Source: Alteromonas australica (GTDB lineage: Bacteria; Pseudomonadota; Gammaproteobacteria; Enterobacterales; Alteromonadaceae). From it: a stretch of DNA of 64,000 bases. The stretch spans positions 1,364,001 to 1,428,000 of the forward strand of contig NZ_CP008849.1 of assembly GCF_000730385.1 (NCBI RefSeq), read 5' to 3'. A model generated the notes under the pieces. The model ran no database searches, was not told the origin of the DNA, and was given only the letters and a program-made list of their open reading frames with translations. Below, one piece after another: positions 8,902 to 15,776 of the stretch; position 1 is the first letter of the stretch, and each line of letters starts with the position of its first letter. A program made the position numbers and the translations under genes.

Positions 8902-9444
8902 GTGGACAATATGAAGTGGGCGCGAATTATTGAGAGTGTCGCCTTCTTCGCTATCATTGTTCTTTTGGGGCAGTATATCGCTACTGACTTTAGTCTTTCA
9001 GCGCCCACCATATCGGCCGTTGTTTTAACTATTTTTGCTATTGTTGGGCTGGCGGGAAACATTGGTCAAATCGTGCTAATTTCAAAAATTGATTACGCCA
9101 AGCCGGTTAGCCATCTGCAAAAAGATATTTACCGAGTCTGTTCACATAAACTACAGCTGACGAAGCTGTTACTGATGTCAGTACCTTTTTATCTGGCGTA
9201 TGTATTTATAGGGTTCGATGTACTGGTGGGAATTGACTTGTTTCCACACTTAGAGCAACACATGATTTGGATTTATTCTTTATCATCACTGCTGCTTTTG
9301 GTTGTAACCACCACGCTGCTGGCTAAATTACACTACAACAATATTGAGATTTCATGGGTTAAAAACACCATTAGAGTTATTGTGGGAGAGCGTTTAGTCA
9401 ATATGGCTCAATTTATTAATAATATTGAATCTACTAACCGCTAA
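8902..9444 (+). pseudogene. Truncated second copy of the sigma-partner membrane protein
   Basis: This repeats residues from about 42 to the end of the protein encoded at 5394-6050, with only a handful of substitutions (for example G to S after RIIE, Q to H after PVS). It keeps all four membrane helices but lacks the hydrophilic N-terminal head, which would be the part expected to contact a sigma factor. It could start at GTG 8902 or ATG 8911, without a convincing ribosome-binding site. No sigma gene accompanies it. The intact frame means a short membrane protein might still be made, but I treat it as a by-product of the duplication. Confidence 0.75.
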
Positions 9445-9527
9445 CCGCTAACCGCCTCGCTGTGGTTCTACTCTTCTAGCCTTAACGCCAATGCAGTACG
9501 CAGACAGCTTAAGGCTAGGCTTATTTC
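8908..9527 (+). repeat. Direct repeat copy 2
   Basis: Second copy of 5514-6129. Similarity starts at AATATGAAGTGGG and stops a few bases beyond the terminator hairpin, after which the flanks differ. Confidence 0.9.
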
Positions 9528-9530
9528 TTT
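9478..9530 (+). terminator. Duplicated intrinsic terminator
   Basis: The same AGCCTTAA/TTAAGGCT hairpin as at 6077, followed by TTATTTCTTT. Confidence 0.65.
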
Positions 9531-9554
9531 CTACTCCCTGACAGTTTTGCCATG

Positions 9555-9884
9555 TTATAGGTGTCTTGGTTGATGTGTGAATTTAGACCGTTCATGCTCA
9601 GGGATAACGTACTTAACCATTTCTTTTTCACACGCTCCGAAAGAGTGAAAATTGTTGCGCCCTTGTCTTAAGGTTATAGCGTGATTGGGGCCCGAAGGTA
9701 CATCCACATTATCTAGGTCTTGCCCATCATCTTCCCAAAAGCAAATTGGGCAGATTAAATCGGCCCCACGCTCAGGAAGCGAGAGGTAATCGCAGCACGG
9801 ACATTGCTCATGCAGAGCAGCACGTTTAGGCTCGTACCACCGAATTCGTCTGTTTTTGAGGAAGCTGACGATTTTACCTAACAT
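9555..9884 (-). CDS. CPCC family cysteine-rich protein
   Basis: A 109-residue soluble protein. Residues 27-55 hold the signature CPCCDYLSLPERG followed by ICPICFWEDDGQ, two CxxC-type pairs as in the CPCC domain family, which probably bind a metal. Later conserved features include NHAITLRQGRNNFHSFGACE. The family is found as stand-alone proteins of unknown function, often as cassette or defence-island passengers. Here it lies between the duplicated terminator and a serine hydrolase on the same strand. No attC core was found at its ends, so I do not count it in the cassette array. Confidence 0.8.
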   Translation of the reverse strand: MLGKIVSFLKNRRIRWYEPKRAALHEQCPCCDYLSLPERGADLICPICFWEDDGQDLDNVDVPSGPNHAITLRQGRNNFHSFGACEKEMVKYVIPEHERSKFTHQPRHL

Positions 9885-9984
9885 TTTTACTCAACATTGC
9901 AGAGCCTTATAAATTCTTAAACAGTAAAGCAGATTTATGAGTTAAAACATCGCGAAAAATGGAAAGACGCACGTTATCTATTCC

Positions 9985-11394
9985 TTAGTGAGAAGTCGTG
10001 CTATGACCATAATTATCGCTCACATAATCGCTTTCAAAATCGGCATTAATGGCTAACGATTGGCTAAAGGTGCTTTTCGCCATCTTTTTATCGCCTTGCG
10101 AAAGATAAGCAAATGCCAGGCTGTCGTATACCTGCGGGGCCTCTGGGAACAGTGAAACCAAATACTCAAACATATCAAACGCCTCAGCCCATGATTCTGT
10201 TTTAATCAGTTCCATGCCTAATTCATTAATGGTGCGACCGATAAATCGTGTATAACCGCTATCACTGTAAGCTTGCTGGAAGTGCTTGGCAAACCCCTGT
10301 TTTCCATACTTTTGGTAATACTCAAAGGCAAAGTTTTTTTCTAGTTGTCTAATTGCCTCATATTCACCTTGTGTAAGAAAAGACAGCACTCTACCTGATA
10401 TGTACTCTGCAACTAAGTGATCAGTGTTTGCCAACACGACGATTTCATACCCATTGAGCAAGTCAATATCTACTGCAGCGCTCACTCCCAGCCCTCCACC
10501 ATATGCACCCCATTGGGAACCATCCATGCCAAATAATCTACGATTAAGTGAATCTGTGTTTTCCAGTAATTTATTGGTATAAAAGAGCGCGTGATAAAAC
10601 CTTTGCACATCTTCAACGGTAGATTCAATGCCACCATCAGGACTTGGGTGCTCAGTCACACCAACGTGTCTTAACACGCTGTCATACTGGTAGGCATATC
10701 GCTTAGATTGATGTTGGTGAAGCGCCAGAGGCCTAAACGTCGTGGACGACATCCCAATACGATTAAAGATATCGTCTTGCAGTAATACCTCGAATGGTTT
10801 ACCCGTAACTTTTTCAAGAATGACACCTAACACGACATAGCCATAATTAGAATACTTACGGTCAGTGCCCGGTTCGAATAGAAGCGGTCTGTTTATTAAC
10901 AGTTTTAATTTCTTGTCGAGCGTATCAAAGGCCAGCGGATTCTCGCGATACTCGGCCACAAAAATATCAGCAAAACCGGCGCGATGATTGAGTAAATGCT
11001 CAATGGTGATTTCATCAATATTATCCTGCATGAACCCCAAATCAAAAGTAACCAGCTTATCGTTCAAGGTTAACTTGCCTGCTTGAATTTGCTGCAAGAT
11101 AAGAACCTTAGTGAAGTCTTTGACGATTGAACCGAGATTAAAGCGGGTTTTAGCACTGTTCTTAATTTGGTTTTCTATATCCTGAAAACCATAGGACGAT
11201 AAAAACACCTTTTCGCCATCTTTTGTAATCAGCAGATTACCCGAGAACCATCCCATCTGATGATATTGCATGGCAATCCTGTTCGCGACCTCAGGAATGC
11301 TCGTGTTTTTATCTTGCTGCTTATTCTCGAATGTAAGCGCGAATGAGCAACCGCTAAAGAATAAAGCACCGGCTAACAGAAGATTACGAACCAT
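9985..11394 (-). CDS. Serine hydrolase (beta-lactamase/class C PBP family) lipoprotein with C-terminal TPR
   Basis: Starting at ATG 11394 the protein has 469 residues and a lipoprotein signal (lipobox FFSGC, Cys16). The reading frame extends 16 residues further upstream, but that stretch would block signal-peptide logic. The beta-lactamase-like domain shows the SxxK motif in LGSIVKDFTK and the tyrosine motif YSNYGYVVLG. A GGLGVSAAV stretch lies later. The last 80 residues look like one or two TPR units (DSLAFAYLSQGDKKMAKSTF). The family includes peptidases, esterases and carboxypeptidases; the true substrate is unknown. It is probably anchored to a membrane facing the periplasm. Confidence 0.83.
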   Translation of the reverse strand: MVRNLLLAGALFFSGCSFALTFENKQQDKNTSIPEVANRIAMQYHQMGWFSGNLLITKDGEKVFLSSYGFQDIENQIKNSAKTRFNLGSIVKDFTKVLILQQIQAGKLTLNDKLVTFDLGFMQDNIDEITIEHLLNHRAGFADIFVAEYRENPLAFDTLDKKLKLLINRPLLFEPGTDRKYSNYGYVVLGVILEKVTGKPFEVLLQDDIFNRIGMSSTTFRPLALHQHQSKRYAYQYDSVLRHVGVTEHPSPDGGIESTVEDVQRFYHALFYTNKLLENTDSLNRRLFGMDGSQWGAYGGGLGVSAAVDIDLLNGYEIVVLANTDHLVAEYISGRVLSFLTQGEYEAIRQLEKNFAFEYYQKYGKQGFAKHFQQAYSDSGYTRFIGRTINELGMELIKTESWAEAFDMFEYLVSLFPEAPQVYDSLAFAYLSQGDKKMAKSTFSQSLAINADFESDYVSDNYGHSTTSH

Positions 11395-11549
11395 TTGATG
11401 AATACCTATGTGTGTTAAAAAACTCGCGAAGTCCCAGTACATTTTTACATTTTGTCGATAAATATATCGTCATCAACAATATAACCGTAATTGCGAAGGG
11501 AAGCCTCATATTTACTAGAAAAAATGGGTGCTGGGTATACACCCTCTAT

Positions 11550-11858
11550 AAAGACGAGATATGACGTGCCACAAAGCACGGGGAATACAGCGTTGCAAGG
11601 CTGAAGCCAACTCGCGTCAATGTTGCATTCATGCGCTCGATGCAGGGTTGTTATTTAAAACAACAGCGGAAAGCTGGTTTAACACTAGATTGATGCCAGT
11701 ATTGACCAAATGGGTAACACACCGTGAGCCTATTCCTTTACCTGTGACATTTCGCCCGAATCGATAGCCAATTTCAGCAGTGCCATTGGGGTGAACTTCT
11801 TTAATGTTGGCGCGAGCAATTATGCAGTTGTTTTGAACAAGCACATAGGAATAAGTGA
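11550..11858 (-). pseudogene. GNAT acetyltransferase cassette remnant, truncated and frameshifted
   Basis: Minus strand: YVLVQNNCIIARANIKEV, then GTAEIGYRFGRNVTGKGIGS, the acetyl-CoA loop of RimJ/RimL-like GNAT enzymes, then LSAVVLNNNPASSA and a stop. Shifting one base near 11628 restores the expected continuation (MNATLTRVGFSLATLYSPCF), which runs to TAG 11550-11552. The N-terminal half is missing and the upstream end abuts attC-like sequence at 11881. It is a decayed cassette gene. Confidence 0.6.
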
Positions 11859-11881
11859 GTCAGCCAGATGTTAGCGCCTTG

Positions 11882-12343
11882 TTAGGCATAGTAGCTTTCC
11901 ACGAAGTACGTGACACCTAGTGAAACGATAATGAAAGTCGCATTGATTGAAGCCCGAATAAACCAAGCAAGATGCCCATAAGATGTGCCTGCTTTTTGTG
12001 ACGCTATAACCATTAAGCCCATTAATCCAAACCACGGCGTAAAAAATACAATGATATTCCATTTTACAACTGAGACCGCCAAATCATGAAGCGCTCCGCT
12101 GACTAAAAATGTGATAAGAATAGAAAGGGAAATAGGAAGAAAAGAGGCTAGCGGTCGCATGACATTGCGGGATAAGTAGTAGCTCCAGATGGGGTTCCAA
12201 TACTGCCAAAAAATGGGGAAAGATTTTGCTCCGAAAGAACGTGAAAGCATGTTTCTCATAGAGTGACTTGCACCCAATGGAACTCCATTTCGCTTTTTAA
12301 CGTACTGTGAAAGTGACAATGTGCTTCGCATGGTGGATTCCAT
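11882..12343 (-). CDS. MBOAT/wax-synthase-like acyltransferase fragment-sized cassette protein
   Basis: A 153-residue membrane protein with about three hydrophobic helices. FWQYWNPIWSYYLSRNVMRP followed by ITFLVSGALHDLAV resembles the FWxxRW and FLxSGxxHE/D motifs of wax-synthase-type membrane-bound O-acyltransferases. The histidine in SGALHDL matches the catalytic one. It is much shorter than full enzymes (usually over 300 residues), so it is either a minimal cassette version or a C-terminal half that is expressed alone. The stop lies in core GCCTAAC, read on its own strand. The start ATG 12343 directly follows an attC end. Confidence 0.6.
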   Translation of the reverse strand: MESTMRSTLSLSQYVKKRNGVPLGASHSMRNMLSRSFGAKSFPIFWQYWNPIWSYYLSRNVMRPLASFLPISLSILITFLVSGALHDLAVSVVKWNIIVFFTPWFGLMGLMVIASQKAGTSYGHLAWFIRASINATFIIVSLGVTYFVESYYA

Positions 12344-12555
12344 ATGTTAACGCCTCATTCAGAGGCAACAAAATAGTTGTCTTTTGTCCTGCTGCAATTG
12401 TCCACTTCCCCTTTAATGGGGCAGTTCTAAATTAGCGTTTTCGCCGTTTTTCCAACTAATTTAACATAAGTTCCGGACCCCGCCACCTACCGCAATTCCT
12501 AATACAGTCCACACAACTGCGTCTAGCGAACGAAGTGAGTGTGTTGATTGGGTAG
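12344..12555 (-). repeat. Disrupted attC region with an IS-end-like insert
   Basis: On the minus strand this begins at core GCATAAC (12555-12561) and ends with GAGGCGTTAAC just before the next gene start. The two ends do not pair with each other, so two attC pieces seem to be joined. Between them lies a block with ACTGCCCCATTAAAGGGG and then AGGGGAAGTGGACAAT (12397-12412 on the plus strand reads ATTGTCCACTTCCCCT), reminiscent of IS3-type ends. No gene fits here. Confidence 0.45.
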
Positions 12556-12753
12556 TTATGCGTTGCGCTCACTCATTCCTCTGACAACAAAGAAGTAATA
12601 AACTAAAAAGCCTAACCATGAAAAGAATAGTGAAACGAGGCACCAAACTAATTTTTGTACTCCCTTAGCTTTCTCTGATGTTAGGGCAATTAGTACTGGT
12701 AAAAGGGTTAGGCTGAAAAGCATAATAAAAATGATAATTTGCCAAATACTCAT
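12556..12753 (-). CDS. Small two-helix membrane protein, PLDc_N-like
   Basis: 65 residues: a first helix (IIIFIMLFSLTLLPVLIAL), a short charged turn (SEKAKG) and a second helix (LVWCLVSLFFSWLGFLVYYFFVV). The WLGFLVYYF end recalls the phospholipase D N-terminal transmembrane domain found in many small stand-alone proteins. A strong GGAG lies upstream (AAGGAGTTC about 9 bases before the ATG). Its TAA lies inside an attC core, so it is a cassette gene. Function unknown. Confidence 0.6.
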   Translation of the reverse strand: MSIWQIIIFIMLFSLTLLPVLIALTSEKAKGVQKLVWCLVSLFFSWLGFLVYYFFVVRGMSERNA

Positions 12754-12754
12754 G

Positions 12755-12819
12755 TTAAAAAAGAACTCCTTATCTTTTGTCCCTCGCGAACGCAGCGAGT
12801 GTTAATGCGTATGTTAGTT
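12755..12819 (-). repeat. Partial attC site
   Basis: On the minus strand AACTAACATACGCATTAACA and then TCGCTGCGTTCGCGAGGGACAAAAG closely match the first arm of the attC at 13437-13555. The second arm is missing, and the sequence runs straight into the ribosome-binding site of the next gene. Confidence 0.6.
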
Positions 12820-12820
12820 T

Positions 12821-13417
12821 TTATGCTACTACAAACAGTGAATAAATTAACAACCACAGAATTTGAAACCCGTAACTAAGCCTTTGGTAAAGGCCAGGTA
12901 CACTTTTAAGTTCAAGTGCTTTTGTTAGTTTATAAGAAAAATACAAACAGCCACAGATACACAAAGCGGAAAGGTATCGAAGTGGTATGGAATAAAAACT
13001 AGAAAAAGTCACTATTAACGGCGCAATGATGAATGAAACGAGCATAATTAAGCCTGACCACGTGTGTATTTTGCAACTTGGGGAAGGTGAAGGAGTATAT
13101 GCGTCGGCGTCCATCGGAAAGAAGCCACAAACCCAAGTACACACACCGTGGATAACTACCATTACGCCTATGGCTACAGTGGGTAAATGAGGCTGATGGG
13201 TGATAATCAAGTAATACCCAAAAAGAACGAACAACGCACCTAAAGGGTAGTTATTTATTGCAGGCGACAGTTTTTGGGTAGGGCTACCAAAAGCGCCGAG
13301 TTCACTACAAAACTGTTTTGAATGGCTGTAGTTTGGATAAAAGCGAGAGGCAATATAAATACCTATCACAATCCAAATCGAAGCAATGATCCCCGCGTAA
13401 GCCAAAATATTATTCAA
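12821..13417 (-). CDS. DUF998 family membrane protein
   Basis: 198 residues with about six hydrophobic helices. An N-terminal SIWIVIGIYIASRFYPNYSH is followed by CSELGAFGSPTQKLSPAINN, a conserved loop of the DUF998 family (LG, P and N positions). Helices near LGALFVLFGYYLI, VMVVIHGVCTWVCGFFPMD and LIMLVSFIIAPLIVTFSSFY follow. The family is of unknown function. GGAGG lies close upstream of the ATG. The TAA stop abuts an attC core (gttagtt, 12813-12819) one base away, in line with a cassette. Confidence 0.75.
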   Translation of the reverse strand: MNNILAYAGIIASIWIVIGIYIASRFYPNYSHSKQFCSELGAFGSPTQKLSPAINNYPLGALFVLFGYYLIITHQPHLPTVAIGVMVVIHGVCTWVCGFFPMDADAYTPSPSPSCKIHTWSGLIMLVSFIIAPLIVTFSSFYSIPLRYLSALCICGCLYFSYKLTKALELKSVPGLYQRLSYGFQILWLLIYSLFVVA

Positions 13418-13436
13418 ACCTAATTCCTCCTTGAAA

Positions 13437-13555
13437 CACTAACGGCCCGTAAAACGGGAAAAAATACGTAGGCTATAATACTGAGCGAAGCAAAGGGAGC
13501 CTACGTGTTTTTGTCCCAAGGAACGCCAGCGACTGAGTTAATGCGTTTGTTAGTT
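13437..13555 (-). repeat. attC recombination site
   Basis: Cores CACTAAC (13437-13443) and GTTAGTT (13549-13555) bracket a long imperfect hairpin. GGGAAAAAATACGTAGGCT on the left arm pairs with AGCCTACGTGTTTTTGTCCC on the right, around a GAGCGAAGC-containing loop. At 119 bases it fits the attC size range. It separates the toxin-antitoxin pair from the DUF998 gene. Confidence 0.75.
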
Positions 13556-13612
13556 GCCGTAAATTAAATAGGCGTGCTAACATCTGTGTGTACATTTCAT
13601 AAGGAGTTTACC

Positions 13613-13897
13613 ATGGATACCCGTATTCAGTTTAGAGTAGATGAAGAAACTAAACGGCTAGCTCAGACAATGGCCGAAAGCCAAGGACGCACTTTAAGTG
13701 ACGCTTGTAGAGAGCTTACGGAAGAACTCGCTGAACAGCAACGAAAAATAATTACTCATGATCAGTGGCTTACTGAAGAGATTAATGCCGCGTTCAGTAA
13801 ATTAGAGAGTGGGCAAAGCAAGTTCATCAGTCATGAAGAAGCGAACTTGGACATGGAAGCTCGAAAAATGAAAATTAGGAATAAAGCCAAAAAATGA
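13613..13897 (+). CDS. RelB/DinJ-like antitoxin
   Basis: 94 residues starting at ATG 13613 behind a strong AAGGAG six bases upstream; an in-frame upstream start at 13574 is not supported. The N-terminal MDTRIQFRVDEETKRLAQTM is a ribbon-helix-helix of the RelB/DinJ type. The rest is helical and charged, as expected for the toxin-wrapping tail. It overlaps the toxin gene by four bases (ATGA). It is inverted relative to the other cassette genes, so it must carry its own promoter. Antitoxins of this kind usually repress their own operon. Confidence 0.8.
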   Translation: MDTRIQFRVDEETKRLAQTMAESQGRTLSDACRELTEELAEQQRKIITHDQWLTEEINAAFSKLESGQSKFISHEEANLDMEARKMKIRNKAKK

Positions 13898-14175
13898 TCT
13901 TATGGGAAAAAAGTTCGTTGGACGATCGTGAGGCTATTTTCGAATTTTTATACGAATTTAACCCATTAGCAGCAGAACAAACTGATGCAATAATAGAGAA
14001 GAAAGTTGAAAACTTGAACCAGCAACCTCTTATGGGAGTAGAGAGAGAGGGTATACCGGGAAGATTGTTAATAATTCCAGAGCTTTCAATGATTGTTTCA
14101 TATTTCAGAAAAGACGACATTATTCACATTCTTCGAGTTTTACACCAAAAGCAAAAATTTCCTGTAGGCAACTAA
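13894..14175 (+). CDS. RelE/ParE superfamily toxin
   Basis: 93 residues, with the compact alpha/beta pattern of the family: two N-terminal helices (DREAIFEFLYEFNPLAAEQTD), NQQPLMGVEREGIPGRLLII, then IVSYFRKDDIIHILRVLHQKQ. In RelE-type members such basic residues plus a C-terminal histidine or tyrosine support ribosome-dependent mRNA cleavage; ParE-type members target gyrase. Which applies cannot be decided from sequence. The stop TAA (14173-14175) lies within the attC core AACTAAC. With the antitoxin it probably stabilises the array. Confidence 0.8.
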   Translation: MILWEKSSLDDREAIFEFLYEFNPLAAEQTDAIIEKKVENLNQQPLMGVEREGIPGRLLIIPELSMIVSYFRKDDIIHILRVLHQKQKFPVGN

Positions 14176-14277
14176 CGCTAAGCTTTGGGGCGCAGATGCG
14201 TGGGGCATAATGGCGAAGCCGCCCCACGTATAGGCGTCCCAGCGAACGAAGTGAGCGGCAACAGCGTATTGTTAGCT
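14170..14277 (-). repeat. attC recombination site shared by two convergent cassette genes
   Basis: Outer arms GGCAACTAACGCT (left) and AGCGTATTGTTAGCTGCC (right) pair. Inside, GTGGGGC and GCCCCAC form a second stem. The stops of the toxin gene (plus) and of the PaiB-like gene (minus) both fall inside the cores. Confidence 0.75.
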
Positions 14278-14886
14278 GCCATGGCCTACTCCCCGCTGTT
14301 TCATATAATTTGCGAGCTGAACTGAATCGTTGTTTTGGCTACCAAGTAATGCTTTATAAACGCCAACTTGATCTTCGCTTTTCTTGTGCTGACCCAGTTT
14401 TTCTTTTCCGTGAATTTCGGTTACAACTACTTTGAATCCAACCACTGCCTTTAATAATCTTTGAATATATTCTTGCGGCATGAGTTCTGAGCTATCTAAT
14501 ATCTCAGGCTCGTACTTATGAACTAATGAGTTTATTGCCCTTAGCGTTTCAGTTGCATCCAGTTCATGAAATATTCCAAAACAATGCACTGACGCGTAGT
14601 TCCATGTTGGGACCGCTGGTTTTGAAGAATACCAAGTAGGAGAAATATATGAATGCGGCCCATTAAATAGAACAGATACTTTCTTTCCAGATAAATCTTT
14701 CCATTGTGGGTTAGCTCGAGCCATGTGCCCAATTATGCAGCCACTTTCATTTTCTGAGGTATCAAAAATTAGAGGAAGGCGCGTTGCCTCTAAATCTTGA
14801 GTGATTAACGTACCAAAACCAAACTCCGATATAAACGCACTAATTGAATGAATATCTGGCATTTCCATGTTTTTTGGGGTGTACAT
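14272..14886 (-). CDS. PaiB-type FMN-binding negative regulator family protein
   Basis: 204 residues starting MYTPKNMEMPD. The family has the same MYxPxxF-like opening, then FGTLIT, LPLIFD, GHMARANPQWK and VLFNGPHSYISPTWY, all seen here. A PTWNYASVHCFG segment follows. PaiB proteins have a split-barrel flavin-binding fold; the Bacillus member was linked to repression of protease and sporulation genes, but biochemical roles of others are unclear. The length is normal. The TAA stop lies in core gttagct, so it travels as a cassette. Confidence 0.85.
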   Translation of the reverse strand: MYTPKNMEMPDIHSISAFISEFGFGTLITQDLEATRLPLIFDTSENESGCIIGHMARANPQWKDLSGKKVSVLFNGPHSYISPTWYSSKPAVPTWNYASVHCFGIFHELDATETLRAINSLVHKYEPEILDSSELMPQEYIQRLLKAVVGFKVVVTEIHGKEKLGQHKKSEDQVGVYKALLGSQNNDSVQLANYMKQRGVGHGS

Positions 14887-14908
14887 TCAAGTCCTTAATG
14901 CTAATGGC

Positions 14909-14976
14909 AGCTAACACCGTTTTAAGCGGCGATTTACCGTTCTTGTAAATTGTCCGCTTTAAAACTTTTGTTAGGT
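14909..14976 (-). repeat. attC recombination site
   Basis: GCAGCTAACACCGTTTTAAGCGG on the left pairs with CCGCTTTAAAACTTTTGTTAGGTGC on the right, around a short AT-rich loop. Read on the minus strand the first core is ACCTAAC, an exact RYYYAAC. The 68-base core-to-core length is typical. Confidence 0.8.
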
Positions 14977-15273
14977 GCTGTCACTACATTTACTTAGTCT
15001 AATGATTAAGAAACACGATACAATTACTAAAACAACACCAAAAGCGATAAGTTGCCAATTCGTATGCAAAAGATCCAAACTATACCGGTATGAGCGCCAA
15101 CTACTGCCGTCACTGCTATAAATTGGTGATGCCAGCCATCGGTAAACTCGAAACAATTCCCTATATGTCCCAACTAACAAAAAGCATCCACCTGTTAGAA
15201 ACGAAATCCTAGCAACCCAAACTACTAATTGTAATTGCGGATGATGAACTTTATTGAAAGGTAAAATATTCAA
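14971..15273 (-). CDS. Small two-helix membrane protein of unknown function
   Basis: 100 residues. The first helix is near LVVWVARISFLTGGCFLLVG and the second near LIAFGVVLVIVSCFLIIRL; between them lies a 35-residue polar stretch with YRELFRVYRWLASPIYSSD. I recognise no family. A GGAGG ribosome-binding site lies eight bases before the ATG. The TAA lies in the attC core. A core-like CCCTAAC (15287-15293) precedes the gene, making this the first recognisable cassette of the array as read on the minus strand. Confidence 0.55.
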   Translation of the reverse strand: MNILPFNKVHHPQLQLVVWVARISFLTGGCFLLVGTYRELFRVYRWLASPIYSSDGSSWRSYRYSLDLLHTNWQLIAFGVVLVIVSCFLIIRLSKCSDST

Positions 15274-15286
15274 TTATCCTCCTTGA

Positions 15287-15776
15287 CCCTAACGACTTAA
15301 TGTGCGGAAAAAATCCTTTAGGTAAGATGGAATATATCCACCTATTACCCTTATGATTAGTCCCACTTTTGCATTAAAAAGTTTTGGGATCAACATCATT
15401 ATTCACAAGTACTGAAGTCATTAAATTTAAATACGGAAAGTTTCTTGTTTATTTTAGTAGGCAGCCCGACTCTTGCGTTAACCTGACATAGGTATTCAGT
15501 AAAGCACGTATAGCTGCCATGCATATTAAGGCAGTGTGTTCACGATGACTTAAAATTTTTTCGCTTCACTTTCAGTCACTTTTTCTACTTTCTCGGCGCG
15601 TTACCTAAGGTTAAGTCTTGGCACATCATAGCGAGTAGACCTATTGACGTTGTTAAGCCTAAGCTTGATAGAAGCTAGAGTGTGCCCATTCGCTCAGGTC
15701 TACTGTAAAACTCTGTTACGAGCGCACCCATTAATATTCAACGATTTGTTGTTTATTAAGCAATACGATTTTTGGT
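15287..15776. other. Non-coding region at the edge of the cassette array
   Basis: It starts with a core-like CCCTAACGAC. There is no convincing gene, attI site, integrase or promoter in about 490 bases. Frames on both strands are broken by many stops. The missing LysR DNA-binding part is not found here either. Confidence 0.5.

Larger units (their letters stand above)
11881..15293 (-). mobile_element. Integron gene-cassette array lacking an integrase (CALIN)
   Basis: Five consecutive minus-strand genes (ending at 11882, 12556, 12821, 14272 and 14971) each have their TAA stop inside a GTTRRRY-like core (gttaggc, gttatgc, gttagtt, gttagct, gttaggt on the plus strand). Three of the intervals carry long imperfect hairpins of attC size (13437-13555, 14170-14277, 14909-14976); others are partial. 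Genes are small, unrelated and promoterless-looking, and one toxin-antitoxin pair is inverted. These are the hallmarks of integron cassettes. No intI gene or attI is visible anywhere in the window. Confidence 0.82.

Noticed and set aside
8622-9062. A 146-codon minus-strand frame starting like the 96-codon frame at 5378-5668
   Set aside because: Its first part is antisense to the duplicated membrane gene and its last part is the glutaminase fragment; it is a chance fusion, not a gene.
11561-11767. 68-codon plus-strand frame
   Set aside because: Lies antisense to the GNAT remnant and has no recognisable domain.
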